Assembly: GCF_003710105.1 (NCBI RefSeq)
Contig: NZ_CP033325.1
Coordinates: 2,294,001 to 2,358,000, forward strand
Direction: 5' to 3'
Source: Georgenia faecalis
GTDB lineage: Bacteria > Actinomycetota > Actinomycetes > Actinomycetales > Actinomycetaceae
Length of the DNA stretch: 64,000 bases
Positions 54,537 through 63,612 of this stretch are shown here, one piece after another. A program made the translations under genes and the position numbers. Below the pieces are notes generated by a model, which saw only the letters and a list, made by a program, of their open reading frames with translations, searched no databases and was not told where the DNA came from. The first letter of the stretch is position 1, and the number at the start of each line of letters is the position of its first letter.

Positions 54537-55835
54537 ATGCCCCGCCACGCCCCGCCCCGCAACGTCCGCCCCGTCGGCGTTCACCCGGCCCGCGTCCGCC
54601 CGGACCGCCTCCGCCCGGCCTTCGCCGTCGTCCTCGCGATGACCCTCCTCGGTGCGCTCCTCGTCCCGACGAGCGCCCAGGCGGCCACCGCCCTGGCCAG
54701 CCGCGACTACACCGGCGACGGCCGCACGGACGTCCTCACGGTGAGCCCCTCCGGGCAGCTCGGCGTGTACGCCGGAACGGCGAGCACCGGCGTCGCCCGC
54801 AGCACGCTCGTCGGGAACGGGTGGACGGGCTACACCCCCGTCCGGCCCGGGGACTTCAACGGCGACGGCGTCGCCGACCTCCTCGCCGTCGCCCCCCAGG
54901 GCCAGCTCTACTTCTACGCCGGCCGCGGCGGCACCTTCGCCGGCCGCGTCCAGATCGGCCACGGCTGGCAGGACATGACGAACGTCTTCTCGCCCGGGGA
55001 CTTCAGCGGCGACGGCATCGCCGACGTCCTCGCCACGGCGCCGGGCGGCGAGCTCTACCTCTACCCGGGCAACGACGCCGGGCGTCTCACGGCGCGCACG
55101 CAGATCGGCCACGGGTGGCAGGTCTACACCGACGTCTTCGACGGCGGGGACCTCAACGGCGACGGGCGCGCCGACCTCCTCGCCCGCGACGGCGACGGCC
55201 GCCTCTTCGCCTACTACGGCACCGGCGCCGGGCGGATGCGCTCGCGCGTGCAGGTGGGCAACGGCTGGGTGCCCTACACGCAGGTCTCCTCGGTCGGCGA
55301 CCTCACCGGTGACGGCCAGACCGACGTCTTCGCCATCCACGCCTCCACCGGCCAGGCCTACGTCTACCCCGGGACCGGCCGTGGCTCCTTCACCGCCCGG
55401 GTCGCCCTCGGCACCGGCTGGCGGGCGCCCGCCAAGGACGCGCGGTACGCCTACGAGCGCGGCCGCCTCTTCTCCAGCCTCAACACCCTGCGCGCCAGCC
55501 GCGGCCTCGCCGCCCTCACCCGCAGCGACGAGCTCGACGCCCGCGCCCAGGCGTGGGCCGACCACATGGCGCAGACCCGGGTCCTCGTCCACAGCCCCAA
55601 CTTCCGGACGGAGATGACCGCCGCCGGCTGGGCCTACAAGAGCGAGCTCATCGTCCGCAACACGGGCGGCCGCTCCATGACGACCGACGCGATCCTCACC
55701 TACATGCACAACTGGTGGGTGGCCTCCCCCGACCACTACCCGTGGATGGTCAGCCCCAACTACACGCACGTGGGGCACGGCTACACCATGGGCTCCGGCG
55801 GGCCGTACGCGGTCACCGTGCTCGGCGGGCGCTGA
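54537..55835 (+). CDS. Secreted FG-GAP-repeat protein with C-terminal CAP (SCP) domain
   Basis: A 432-residue protein. The signal peptide is cleaved near AQA-AT (about residue 50). Five repeats of about 49 residues, each with a D-x-[DNST]-G-D-G-x-x-D calcium-type loop (starting near 57, 106, 155, 204 and 254), resemble an FG-GAP/VCBS propeller. A CAP-superfamily domain (about 303-432) has His352 in LVHSPNF, Glu370 in KSELIV, WWVASPDHYPWMVSPNY and HVGHGY. GAGGTG lies 4 nt before ATG 54537. CAP proteins have varied roles; the ligand is unknown. It follows the capA-like gene with a 234-bp gap that is AT-richer near 54346-54380. Confidence 0.85.
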   Translation: MPRHAPPRNVRPVGVHPARVRPDRLRPAFAVVLAMTLLGALLVPTSAQAATALASRDYTGDGRTDVLTVSPSGQLGVYAGTASTGVARSTLVGNGWTGYTPVRPGDFNGDGVADLLAVAPQGQLYFYAGRGGTFAGRVQIGHGWQDMTNVFSPGDFSGDGIADVLATAPGGELYLYPGNDAGRLTARTQIGHGWQVYTDVFDGGDLNGDGRADLLARDGDGRLFAYYGTGAGRMRSRVQVGNGWVPYTQVSSVGDLTGDGQTDVFAIHASTGQAYVYPGTGRGSFTARVALGTGWRAPAKDARYAYERGRLFSSLNTLRASRGLAALTRSDELDARAQAWADHMAQTRVLVHSPNFRTEMTAAGWAYKSELIVRNTGGRSMTTDAILTYMHNWWVASPDHYPWMVSPNYTHVGHGYTMGSGGPYAVTVLGGR

Positions 55836-55866
55836 GCCCCACGCCTCACGCGAGCCGCGCCGCCGC

Positions 55867-58461
55867 TCAGCGGTTGGTGAGGCTCCAGGCGTCCTCGTCG
55901 CCGGTCTCGTCGTCGTCGCCGTAGTCCACGGCGACCGGCGGGCCGTCGCCGTCGTCCTCGACCACCGGCTCGCCGCGGAGCATGGCAAGGCAGGACGGGA
56001 GGTCGTCGGGCTGGATGAGGACCTCGCGCGCCTTCGACCCCTCGGACGGGCCGACGATCTCACGGGACTCGAGGAGGTCCATGAGCCGGCCCGCCTTGGC
56101 GAAGCCCACCCGCAGCTTGCGCTGGAGCATCGACGTCGAGCCGAACTGGGTGGAGACCACCAGCTCGGCCGCCTGGAGCAGCAGGTCGAGGTCGTCGCCG
56201 ATGTCCTCGTCGACCTGCTTCTTCGTCGCCACGACGGCGACGTCGTCGCGGTAGCTGGGCTGCATCTGCGACTTCACGTGGTCGACGACGGCGTGGATCT
56301 CGGACTCGGTCACCCACGCGCCCTGGACGCGCATCGCCTTGGCGGCGCCCATGGGCAGGAACAGGGCGTCGCCCTGGCCGATGAGCTTCTCGGCGCCCGG
56401 CTGGTCGAGGACCACCCGGGAGTCGGCGAGGGAGGACGTGGCGAACGCGAGCCGGGACGGCACGTTCGCCTTGATGAGGCCCGTGACGACGTCGACGCTC
56501 GGGCGCTGCGTGGCGAGGATGAGGTGGATACCCGCCGCGCGGGCGAGCTGGGTGATCCGCTGGACCGACGACTCGACGTCGCGCGGGGCGACCATCATGA
56601 GGTCGGCGAGCTCGTCGACGACGACGAGGAGGTAGGGGTAGGGCGCGATGACGCGCTCGCTCCCCGGGAGCGGCTGGACCCGGCCCGACCGGACGCCGGC
56701 GTTGAAGTCGTCGATGTGCTTGAACCCGAACGCGGCGAGGTCGTCGTAGCGGGCGTCCATCTCCCGCACGACCCACTCCAGCGCCTCGGCGGCCTTCTTG
56801 GGGCTCGTGATGATCGGGGTGATGAGGTGCGGGATGCCCTCGTAGATCGTCAGCTCGACCCGCTTGGGGTCGACGAGCACCATGCGCACCTCCTCGGGCG
56901 TGGCGCGCATCATGATCGAGGTGATCATCGAGTTGATGAAGCTCGACTTGCCGGCGCCCGTGGCGCCGGCGACGAGCAGGTGCGGCATCTTCGCGAGGTT
57001 CGCGACGACGTACCCGCCCTCGACGTCCTTGCCGACGCCGATGACCATGGGGTGCTCGCTGCGCCGCGCGGCCGAGGACCGCAGCACGTCACCGAGGGAG
57101 ACCGTCTCGCGGTCGGCGTTGGGGATCTCGATGCCGATCGCCGACTTGCCGGGGATCGGCGAGAGGATGCGCACGTCCGCGCTGGCGACGGCGTAGGCGA
57201 TGTTCTTGCTCAGCGCGGTGACCCGCTCGACCTTGGTCCCCGAGCCCAGCTCGACCTCGTACCGGGTCACCGTGGGCCCGCGGCTGAAGCCGGTGACCTG
57301 GGCGTTGATCTCGAACTGGTCGAAGACGTTGGTGAGGGCCTCGACCACCCGGTCGTTCGCTGCGGAGCGCACCTTGTGGGGCGCGCCCTTGACGAGCACG
57401 GTGTCGCCGGGCAGCTGGTAGACGATGTCCGGGGCGAGCTCGAGCTGCTCGGCCCGGGCCGGCAGGGGGGTGGTCGGCGGCGGGAGGAGCTCCGCCGTAC
57501 CCGCCTCGTCCTCCTCATCCGCGGCCGTCGCCGCCATGGGCAGGACGGTGGTGCGGTCCTCGTCCTCGGTCTCCGCCGGGGGGTCGGTCTCGTGGGCGCG
57601 GGCGTAGGCCTCGTCGCCGGCCGACCGGCGCCGCGGGCGCGGCGGGCGCGGCCGGGGGGTGCCGTCGGCCGCCTGGGCGGGATGGACCTCCTCGACCACC
57701 TCGCCGCCGCGGAGGCGGGCGCCCGCCTCGCGCAGGCGGCGCGGGATCGCCGCGACGGGGGTCGCGGTGAGGACGAGCAGCCCGAACACCCCGAGGAGGA
57801 CGAGCAGCGGGATCGACACCCATGAGCTGAGCAGCACCGTCAGCGGGGTGCCGACCAGCCAGCCCACGACCCCGCCGGCGGCCTGGACCCCGGCGAAGTT
57901 CACCTTGGGGCTCGGGGTGCCCTGGGCGACGTGGATGATGCCGGCCACCGCCGTGGCGATGAGCGCGAGGCCGATGCTCTCCCGGCCGTGGTCGCTCGAT
58001 CGCTCCGGGTGGCGCATGAGCCGCACGGCCATGACCACGCCGATGACGGGTACGAGGGCGCCGAGGACGCCGATGCCGCCGGCGACGACGGCGTGGATGG
58101 CGTCCCCCGCGACGCCGGACAGGCCGAACCACTCGCGGGCGGCGACGACGATCGCCAGCCCGAGCAGGAGGAAGGCGACGCCGTCGCGGCGCAGCGCCGG
58201 GTCGAGGTCACGGGCGCCGGACCCGACGCGGCGGGCCGTGCCGCCGACGACGTGCGCGGAGCCCATCCACAGGCCACGGCCCAGCCGGGCGGGCCAGGCG
58301 CGGCGCTCCGGCTCCGGTGCGCGCGAGGAACTACCGCGGGAGGAGCCGGCACGGCCCGAGCCGCCACGGGAGGAGCCGGCACGGGAGGAGCCGCCACGGG
58401 CCGAGCCGCCGCGGGCGCCGGAGGAGCGCGCGGTGGACGGGGAGGACGTACGAGTCGCCAT
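55867..58461 (-). CDS. ftsK: DNA translocase FtsK
   Basis: Septum-anchored, ATP-driven DNA pump that clears chromosomes at division. The 864-residue protein has a Ser/Gly/Arg-rich repeat N-terminus (about 6-48) and four membrane helices (about 95-260). An acidic and Pro-rich linker leads to the motor domain with Walker [11 protein letters not shown], Walker [14 protein letters not shown], and [22 protein letters not shown]. The gamma winged-helix at the C-terminus ([29 protein letters not shown]) reads polar DNA motifs. ATG 58461 lies 9 nt after TACGGT; the rnj terminator covers its -35 region. Confidence 0.95.
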   Translation of the reverse strand: MATRTSSPSTARSSGARGGSARGGSSRAGSSRGGSGRAGSSRGSSSRAPEPERRAWPARLGRGLWMGSAHVVGGTARRVGSGARDLDPALRRDGVAFLLLGLAIVVAAREWFGLSGVAGDAIHAVVAGGIGVLGALVPVIGVVMAVRLMRHPERSSDHGRESIGLALIATAVAGIIHVAQGTPSPKVNFAGVQAAGGVVGWLVGTPLTVLLSSWVSIPLLVLLGVFGLLVLTATPVAAIPRRLREAGARLRGGEVVEEVHPAQAADGTPRPRPPRPRRRSAGDEAYARAHETDPPAETEDEDRTTVLPMAATAADEEDEAGTAELLPPPTTPLPARAEQLELAPDIVYQLPGDTVLVKGAPHKVRSAANDRVVEALTNVFDQFEINAQVTGFSRGPTVTRYEVELGSGTKVERVTALSKNIAYAVASADVRILSPIPGKSAIGIEIPNADRETVSLGDVLRSSAARRSEHPMVIGVGKDVEGGYVVANLAKMPHLLVAGATGAGKSSFINSMITSIMMRATPEEVRMVLVDPKRVELTIYEGIPHLITPIITSPKKAAEALEWVVREMDARYDDLAAFGFKHIDDFNAGVRSGRVQPLPGSERVIAPYPYLLVVVDELADLMMVAPRDVESSVQRITQLARAAGIHLILATQRPSVDVVTGLIKANVPSRLAFATSSLADSRVVLDQPGAEKLIGQGDALFLPMGAAKAMRVQGAWVTESEIHAVVDHVKSQMQPSYRDDVAVVATKKQVDEDIGDDLDLLLQAAELVVSTQFGSTSMLQRKLRVGFAKAGRLMDLLESREIVGPSEGSKAREVLIQPDDLPSCLAMLRGEPVVEDDGDGPPVAVDYGDDDETGDEDAWSLTNR

Positions 58462-58470
58462 AATCCGCCC

Positions 58471-58476
58471 ACCGTA
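58471..58476 (-). promoter_or_regulatory. -10 element near the ftsK start
   Basis: On the minus strand TACGGT ends 9 nt before the ftsK ATG, implying a leader of about 2 nt. Confidence 0.4.
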
Positions 58477-58487
58477 CCGGGCGGGCG

Positions 58488-58524
58488 CGCCCCCGCCCCG
58501 GCGCGACAGGCCGGGGCGGGGGCG
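58488..58524 (-). terminator. Hairpin terminator after rnj
   Basis: A perfect 14-bp stem CGCCCCCGCCCCGG / CCGGGGCGGGGGCG with a 9-nt loop, 63 nt after the rnj stop. It separates rnj from ftsK and overlaps the place where the ftsK -35 should be. Confidence 0.75.
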
Positions 58525-58587
58525 GCGGTGACGTGGCCCACGCCCGAGGCGTGGCGACCCCGCCACCGCGGCGTGGCGCCGGGCGGG

Positions 58588-60273
58588 CTACGCCTCGACG
58601 ACCACCGGGATGATCATCGGGCGGCGGCGGAGCCGGCTGGACACCCAGCGCCCGACGACGCGGCGCATCACCTGCTGCAGCTGGTGCGCGTCGGAGTTGC
58701 CGCTCCGCGCCGCGCTGGTGAGCTCCTTGCTCAGCTGCGGGAGGATCCCGTCGAAGACGCTGTCGGCCTCCGCCATGCCCCGGGCCTGGATGTGCGGCCC
58801 CGTGACGATCGTGCCGGTGGAGGTGTCGACGACGGCGAAGATGGAGATGAAGCCCTCCTCGCCGAGGATCCGGCGGTCCTTGAGCTCGGCGTCGGTGATC
58901 TCCCCGACGCTGGCGCCGTCCACGTAGACGTAGCCGCTGGGCACGGCGCCGGCGATCCGGGCCTTGCCGTCGATGAGGTCGACGACGACGCCGTCCTCGG
59001 CGAGCACCACCCGCTCCGGCGGGACGCCGGTCTTCACCGCGAGCGCCCCGTTGGCGACGAGGTGGCGGATCTCGCCGTGCACCGGCATGACGTTGCGCGG
59101 GCGGACGATGTTGTAGCAGTAGAGGAGCTCGCCGGCGCTGGCGTGGCCGGAGACGTGGACGCGCGCGTTGCCCTGGTGGACCACCTTGGCGCCGAGCCGG
59201 GTGAGTCCGTTGATGACCCGGTAGACCGAGTTCTCGTTGCCCGGGATGAGGGAGGACGCGAAGATCACGGTGTCCCCCGGGCCCACGGCGACGCGGTGGT
59301 CCTGGTTGGCGATCCGGCTCAGCGCCGCCATCGGCTCGCCCTGCGAGCCGGTGGCCATGAGGACGAGCTGGTCGTCGGGCAGCTGGTCGACGGCCTTGAC
59401 GTCGATGAGGACGCCGTCGGGCACGCGCAGGTAGCCCAGCTCGGCCGCGATGCCCATGTTGCGCACCATGGACCGCCCGACGAGGGCGACCTTGCGGCCG
59501 TGGACGTAGGCCGCGTCGAGGACCTGCTGGACGCGGTGCACGTGCGAGGCGAAGGACGCCACGACGATCTTCTTGTCCGCGCCGGCGAAGACGGCGTCGA
59601 GGACCGGTCCGATCTCCCGCTCCGACGTGGTGAACCCGGGGACCTCGGCGTTGGTGGAGTCCACCATGAAGAGGTCCACGCCCTCCTCGCCGAGCCGGCC
59701 GAAGGCCCGCAGGTCGGTGATCCGCCCGTCCATCGGCAGCTGGTCCATCTTGAAGTCGCCGGTGTGCAGGACGTTCCCGGCCGCGGTGCGGACCATGACG
59801 GCCAGCGCGTCGGGGATCGAGTGGTTGACGGCGACGAACTCGAGGCCGAACGGCCCGAGCTGCTCGACCTGACCCTCCTTGACCGCCAGGGTCACCGGGG
59901 TGATCCGGTGCTCCTTGAGCTTGGCCTCGATGAAGGCGAGGGTGAGCTGGGAGCCGATGAGCGGGATGTCGGCGCGCAGGCGCAGGAGGTAGGGCACGGC
60001 GCCGATGTGGTCCTCGTGGCCGTGCGTGAGGACGATCGCCTCGATGTCGTCGAGCCGGTCCTTGATGTAGTCGAAGTCCGGGAGGATGAGGTCGACGCCG
60101 GGCTGGTTGTCCTCGGGGAAGAGGACGCCGCAGTCGATGACGAGCAGCCGGCCGGCGTGCTCGAGCACGGCCATGTTGCGACCGACCTCGCCGAGGCCGC
60201 CGAGGGCGACGATGCGGAGCGCGCCGGCGGGCAGCGGTCCGGGGGCGGAGAGCTCGGGATGGGGGTGGCTCAC
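58588..60273 (-). CDS. rnj: Ribonuclease J
   Basis: Metallo-beta-lactamase-fold RNase with 5'-3' exo- and endonuclease activity in mRNA decay and rRNA maturation. The 561-residue protein has ALGGLGEVGRNMAVLE, the metal motif LTHGHEDHIGA, the beta-CASP region (SHVHRVQQVLDAA; ATGSQGEP) and HVSGHASAGELL. The C-terminal domain ends in VVVEA. GTG 60273 overlaps the dapA stop as GTGA, so dapA and rnj are coupled, as in mycobacteria. Confidence 0.96.
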   Translation of the reverse strand: MSHPHPELSAPGPLPAGALRIVALGGLGEVGRNMAVLEHAGRLLVIDCGVLFPEDNQPGVDLILPDFDYIKDRLDDIEAIVLTHGHEDHIGAVPYLLRLRADIPLIGSQLTLAFIEAKLKEHRITPVTLAVKEGQVEQLGPFGLEFVAVNHSIPDALAVMVRTAAGNVLHTGDFKMDQLPMDGRITDLRAFGRLGEEGVDLFMVDSTNAEVPGFTTSEREIGPVLDAVFAGADKKIVVASFASHVHRVQQVLDAAYVHGRKVALVGRSMVRNMGIAAELGYLRVPDGVLIDVKAVDQLPDDQLVLMATGSQGEPMAALSRIANQDHRVAVGPGDTVIFASSLIPGNENSVYRVINGLTRLGAKVVHQGNARVHVSGHASAGELLYCYNIVRPRNVMPVHGEIRHLVANGALAVKTGVPPERVVLAEDGVVVDLIDGKARIAGAVPSGYVYVDGASVGEITDAELKDRRILGEEGFISIFAVVDTSTGTIVTGPHIQARGMAEADSVFDGILPQLSKELTSAARSGNSDAHQLQQVMRRVVGRWVSSRLRRRPMIIPVVVEA

Positions 60274-61172
60274 AGGAGTCCTTCCTCGTGCAGCACGTCT
60301 CTCAGTGCCGCGATGTGCTGGTCCGGGGCGCCCACGAGGGGCAGCCGCACGGCGGGGCTGGGCAGGAGGCCCTGCAGGTGCAGCGCCTCCTTGGACATGA
60401 CGGCCCCCTGGCCGCCACCCATGAGGGCGGCGACGACGGGGCGCATCCGGTTGGCGACGGCACGGGCACCGACGAGGTCACCGGCGTCGACCGCGGCGAC
60501 CATGCGGGCGTACGCGTCGGCCGCGACGTGCGCGACCACGCTGACGACGCCGGAGGCGCCGTGGGCGAGCCAGGCGAAGTTGAGGCCGTCGTCACCGGAG
60601 TAGAACTCCAGGCCGGTGCGGGCCATCCGCTCGAACCCTGCGGGCACGTCGCCGGTGGCGTCCTTGACGGCGATGATCCGGGGGTGCTGGGCGAGCCGGT
60701 CGAGCGCCGCGTCGCCGATGGCGACGCCGGTGCGCCCGGGGATGTCGTAGAGCATCACGGGCAGGTCGGCGGCGTCGGTGACCGCCTCGATGTGCGCGCA
60801 CACGCCCTCCTGGGAGGGCCGGTTGTAGTACGGGCTGACGACGAGGAGCCCGTGGGCACCGCTGCGCTGGGCGGCCTGGGCCATCCGCACGGCGTGGGCC
60901 GTGTCGTTGGACCCGGCCCCGGCGATCACCATGGCCCGGTCCCCCACCGCCTCGAGGACCGCGCGCAGCAGCGCGTCCTTCTCCGGCTGGTGGGTGGTCG
61001 GGGACTCCCCCGTCGTGCCGTTGACGACCAGGCCGTCGCAGCCCGAGTCGACGAGGTGCACGGCCAGGGCCTGCGCCGTGCCGAGGTCGAGCGAGCCGTC
61101 CGCGTGGAACGGGGTGACCATCGCGGTGACGACCGAGCCGAAGGTCCGGGACGGGACCGGCGATGCACTCAT
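60270..61172 (-). CDS. dapA: 4-hydroxy-tetrahydrodipicolinate synthase DapA
   Basis: Condenses pyruvate and aspartate semialdehyde, the first committed step to diaminopimelate and lysine. The 300-residue TIM barrel has GTTGESPTT, catalytic Tyr in VVSPYYNRPSQEG and Schiff-base Lys in IIAVKDATGDV. The ATG at 61172 lies 7 nt after TACCGT, so it is probably leaderless. It is coupled to rnj downstream; dapB lies further along the window on the same strand. Confidence 0.96.
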   Translation of the reverse strand: MSASPVPSRTFGSVVTAMVTPFHADGSLDLGTAQALAVHLVDSGCDGLVVNGTTGESPTTHQPEKDALLRAVLEAVGDRAMVIAGAGSNDTAHAVRMAQAAQRSGAHGLLVVSPYYNRPSQEGVCAHIEAVTDAADLPVMLYDIPGRTGVAIGDAALDRLAQHPRIIAVKDATGDVPAGFERMARTGLEFYSGDDGLNFAWLAHGASGVVSVVAHVAADAYARMVAAVDAGDLVGARAVANRMRPVVAALMGGGQGAVMSKEALHLQGLLPSPAVRLPLVGAPDQHIAALRDVLHEEGLL

Positions 61173-61179
61173 GGGTACG

Positions 61180-61185
61180 ACGGTA
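61180..61185 (-). promoter_or_regulatory. Leaderless -10 of dapA
   Basis: On the minus strand TACCGT ends 7 nt before the dapA ATG. Confidence 0.5.
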
Positions 61186-61261
61186 CCGCCCGGACCCCAC
61201 CGCGCTCCCGCCGGGTCCGTCCTCCGGCCGCCCGCGGCAGGGCGGCCGGTCCTCCCCGCGT

Positions 61262-61267
61262 TAGCCT
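61262..61267 (+). promoter_or_regulatory. -10 of the GNAT gene
   Basis: TAGCCT ends 7 nt before GTG 61275. GGGAGG also lies in this gap, so either a leaderless or a very short-leader start is possible. Confidence 0.45.
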
Positions 61268-61274
61268 GGGAGGC

Positions 61275-61928
61275 GTGACGACGCCCGGCGATCCCGCCCC
61301 CGACCTCCTCGGTTCGCTGCTCTCCGGGGCGGTGCCCGCGGACCACCCCGACGCCGGTCAGGGCGCGGACCCGCACGCGGGCCACGGGCACGGCGCGGAC
61401 GTGTCCGTGCGGCCCGCCGTGGCCGAGGACGCCCCGCTGCTCGCGGCGCTCCAGCTGCGCGCCTGGCGGGCGACGTTCGCCGCGGCCGCCGGGGCCCTCG
61501 ACGCCCTCGACCCCGCGGCGATCAGCCAGAGCTGGGCGGGCGCCATCACCAGCCCCCCGACTCGCGCGCACCACGTCCTGTCGGCCTGCGCCGGCATCGA
61601 CGTCGTCGGCTTCGCCGCCCTGGCCCCGGCCGAGGTGGCGGGCGGCACCGCCGAGGGCGCTGGGCCCGCCGGTCCCCGCGCCGAGATCCTCGCCCTCGAG
61701 GTGGACCCCGCCCACACCCGCGAGGGGCACGGCTCCCGGCTGCTCGCCGCCTGCGCCGACCTGGCCCGGGACTCCGGCGCGCAGGCCCTGCAGCTGTGGG
61801 CCGCGCAGGACGACGAGGTCCGCACCCGGTTCCTCACGTCCGCCGGGTTCGCCCCCGCCGGGATCCGCCGCACGCTGGACGTGCCCGGCGGCGCCGTCGT
61901 CGAGACCTGCTGGTACGCGCTCCTCTAG
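61275..61928 (+). CDS. GNAT family N-acetyltransferase
   Basis: A 217-residue protein. A disordered N-terminus with a His-rich patch (DPHAGHGHGAD, about 33-42) precedes a GNAT fold starting at VSVRPAVAEDAPLLAALQLRAWRATF. The acetyl-CoA-binding motif is EVDPAHTREGHGSRLLAAC, and RTRFLTSAGFAPAG is the typical C-terminal part. The substrate is unknown; RimI/MshD-like folds and small-molecule acetylases cannot be separated by eye. It is divergent from dapA and ends 5 bp from the convergent ABC-F gene. Confidence 0.82.
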   Translation: MTTPGDPAPDLLGSLLSGAVPADHPDAGQGADPHAGHGHGADVSVRPAVAEDAPLLAALQLRAWRATFAAAAGALDALDPAAISQSWAGAITSPPTRAHHVLSACAGIDVVGFAALAPAEVAGGTAEGAGPAGPRAEILALEVDPAHTREGHGSRLLAACADLARDSGAQALQLWAAQDDEVRTRFLTSAGFAPAGIRRTLDVPGGAVVETCWYALL

Positions 61929-61933
61929 GGCGC

Positions 61934-63589
61934 TCACTCCTCGGTGAGCCGACCCGCCGCCATCGACCAGCGCCGGGTGGCGCGCACCCCGGCCAGCATC
62001 CGGCGGTCGTGGGTGACGAGCAGCACCGTGCCCGGGAAGGTCTCGATCGCCTGCTCGAGCTGGACGATGGCCGGCAGGTCGAGGTGGTTGGTCGGCTCGT
62101 CGAGGACGAGCAGGTTGACCCCCCGCGCCTGCAGCAGGGCCAGCGCGGCCCGGGTGCGCTCGCCCGGGGACAGGGACTGCGCCGGGCGCACCGCGTGCTC
62201 GCCGCCGAGCCCGAACTTCGCCAGGAGGGTGCGCACCTCCTCCTCGGGCCAGTCGGGCAGGAGCCGGCCGAACGTCGCCGCGAGCGCCTCGGGGGCGTCG
62301 AACGCCGCCCGGGCCTGGTCGACCTCCCCCACGGCGACGCCGGCGCCGAGCGCGGCCCGGCCCTCGTCGGGGGAGAGCCGCTCGAGCAGGAGGGCGAGCA
62401 GCGTGGACTTGCCGGACCCGTTCGCCCCGGTGATGACCACCCGGTCCCCATAGCCCACCTGGGTGGTGACGGGGCCCAGCGTGAACGCGCCACGGCGCAC
62501 GACGGCGCCGTCGAGGACCGCGACGACCGACCCCGACCGGGGCGCCTGGGCGATCGACATCCGCAGCTCCCACTCCTTGCGGGGCTCCTCCACGCGTTCC
62601 TTCTCGAGCCGGTCGATGGCGCGCTCGGACTGGCTCACCTTGGCGGCCTGCTTCTCCGTGCGGGCCAGCGCCCGGGCCTTGATGTGCTTGTCCGGCTCGT
62701 TGGACTTCTTCCGGGCCGTGCGCACCCCCTTCTCGGTCCACGTCTTCTGGGTCTGGACGCGGTCCTTGAGGCTGCCCAGCCGGTCGGCGTACTGCTCGTA
62801 GTCCGCCCGGGCCCGCGACCGCGCGAGCTCGCGCTCGGCGAGGTAGGCCTCGTATCCGCCGTCGTACACCCGCACCTGCTGCTGGGCGAGGTCGAGCTCG
62901 ACGATGCCGGTGACGGTGCGGGCGAGGAACTCCCGGTCGTGGCTGACGACGACCATCGGGGCGCGCGTCTGGGCCACGAACCGCTCGAGCCGGTCGAGGC
63001 CCGCCAGGTCGAGGTCGTTGGTCGGCTCGTCGAGCAGGAGGATGTCGTAGCGGGAGAGCACGAGGGCCGCGAGGCCCGCCCGGGCCGCCTCCCCGCCGGA
63101 CAGGGTCGTGGTGGCGGCGTCGAGCGGGACGGTGAGCCCGACGTCGGCCGCGGCCGCCTCGGCGCGCTCGTCGAGGTCGGCGCCGCCGAGGGCGAGCCAC
63201 CGCTCGAGCGCGTCGGCGTAGGCCTCCCCCACCGCGCTGTCCTCGGGGCGGGCGGCCATGGCGTGCGCCGCGGCCTCCATGCGGTCGGTCGCCTCCGCCA
63301 CCCCCGTGCGCCGGCGCAGCAGCGCGAGGACCGTCTCCCCCGGGCGGCGCTCCGGTTCCTGGGCGAGGTAGCCGATGCTCGCCTGCGGCGGGGCGAGGGT
63401 GGTGCGGCCGGTGAGCTCGGCGTGGGCGGGCTGCCCGGCGAGCGCCGTGAGCAGGGTCGACTTGCCCGCGCCGTTGGCGCCGACGAGCCCCCACACGTCC
63501 CCGGGGGCGATGGTGAGCGTCAGGTCGGAGAAGAGGCGGCGCGCGCCGTGGGCGGCACCGAACCCCGTCACATGGAGCGTTGCGGGCAT
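61934..63589 (-). CDS. ABC-F family ATPase
   Basis: Soluble tandem ABC ATPase that acts on the ribosome, without membrane domains, 551 residues. ABC1 has GANGAGKST, signature LSGGEAARAGLAAL and LLLDEPTNDLDL. A charged helical linker (about 240-320, rich in Arg, Lys and Glu) corresponds to the P-site tRNA-interaction motif. ABC2 has GANGSGKST, signature LSPGERTRAALALL and LVLDEPTNHLDLP. ABC-F members either tune translation (EttA/Uup) or protect ribosomes from antibiotics. The subclass cannot be decided by eye. ATG 63589 lies 6 nt after TACGCT. Confidence 0.9.
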   Translation of the reverse strand: MPATLHVTGFGAAHGARRLFSDLTLTIAPGDVWGLVGANGAGKSTLLTALAGQPAHAELTGRTTLAPPQASIGYLAQEPERRPGETVLALLRRRTGVAEATDRMEAAAHAMAARPEDSAVGEAYADALERWLALGGADLDERAEAAAADVGLTVPLDAATTTLSGGEAARAGLAALVLSRYDILLLDEPTNDLDLAGLDRLERFVAQTRAPMVVVSHDREFLARTVTGIVELDLAQQQVRVYDGGYEAYLAERELARSRARADYEQYADRLGSLKDRVQTQKTWTEKGVRTARKKSNEPDKHIKARALARTEKQAAKVSQSERAIDRLEKERVEEPRKEWELRMSIAQAPRSGSVVAVLDGAVVRRGAFTLGPVTTQVGYGDRVVITGANGSGKSTLLALLLERLSPDEGRAALGAGVAVGEVDQARAAFDAPEALAATFGRLLPDWPEEEVRTLLAKFGLGGEHAVRPAQSLSPGERTRAALALLQARGVNLLVLDEPTNHLDLPAIVQLEQAIETFPGTVLLVTHDRRMLAGVRATRRWSMAAGRLTEE

Positions 63590-63595
63590 GCTCCG

Positions 63596-63601
63596 AGCGT
63601 A
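63596..63601 (-). promoter_or_regulatory. Leaderless -10 of the ABC-F gene
   Basis: On the minus strand TACGCT ends 6 nt before the ATG. Confidence 0.5.
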
Positions 63602-63612
63602 CGACGCGCCGC

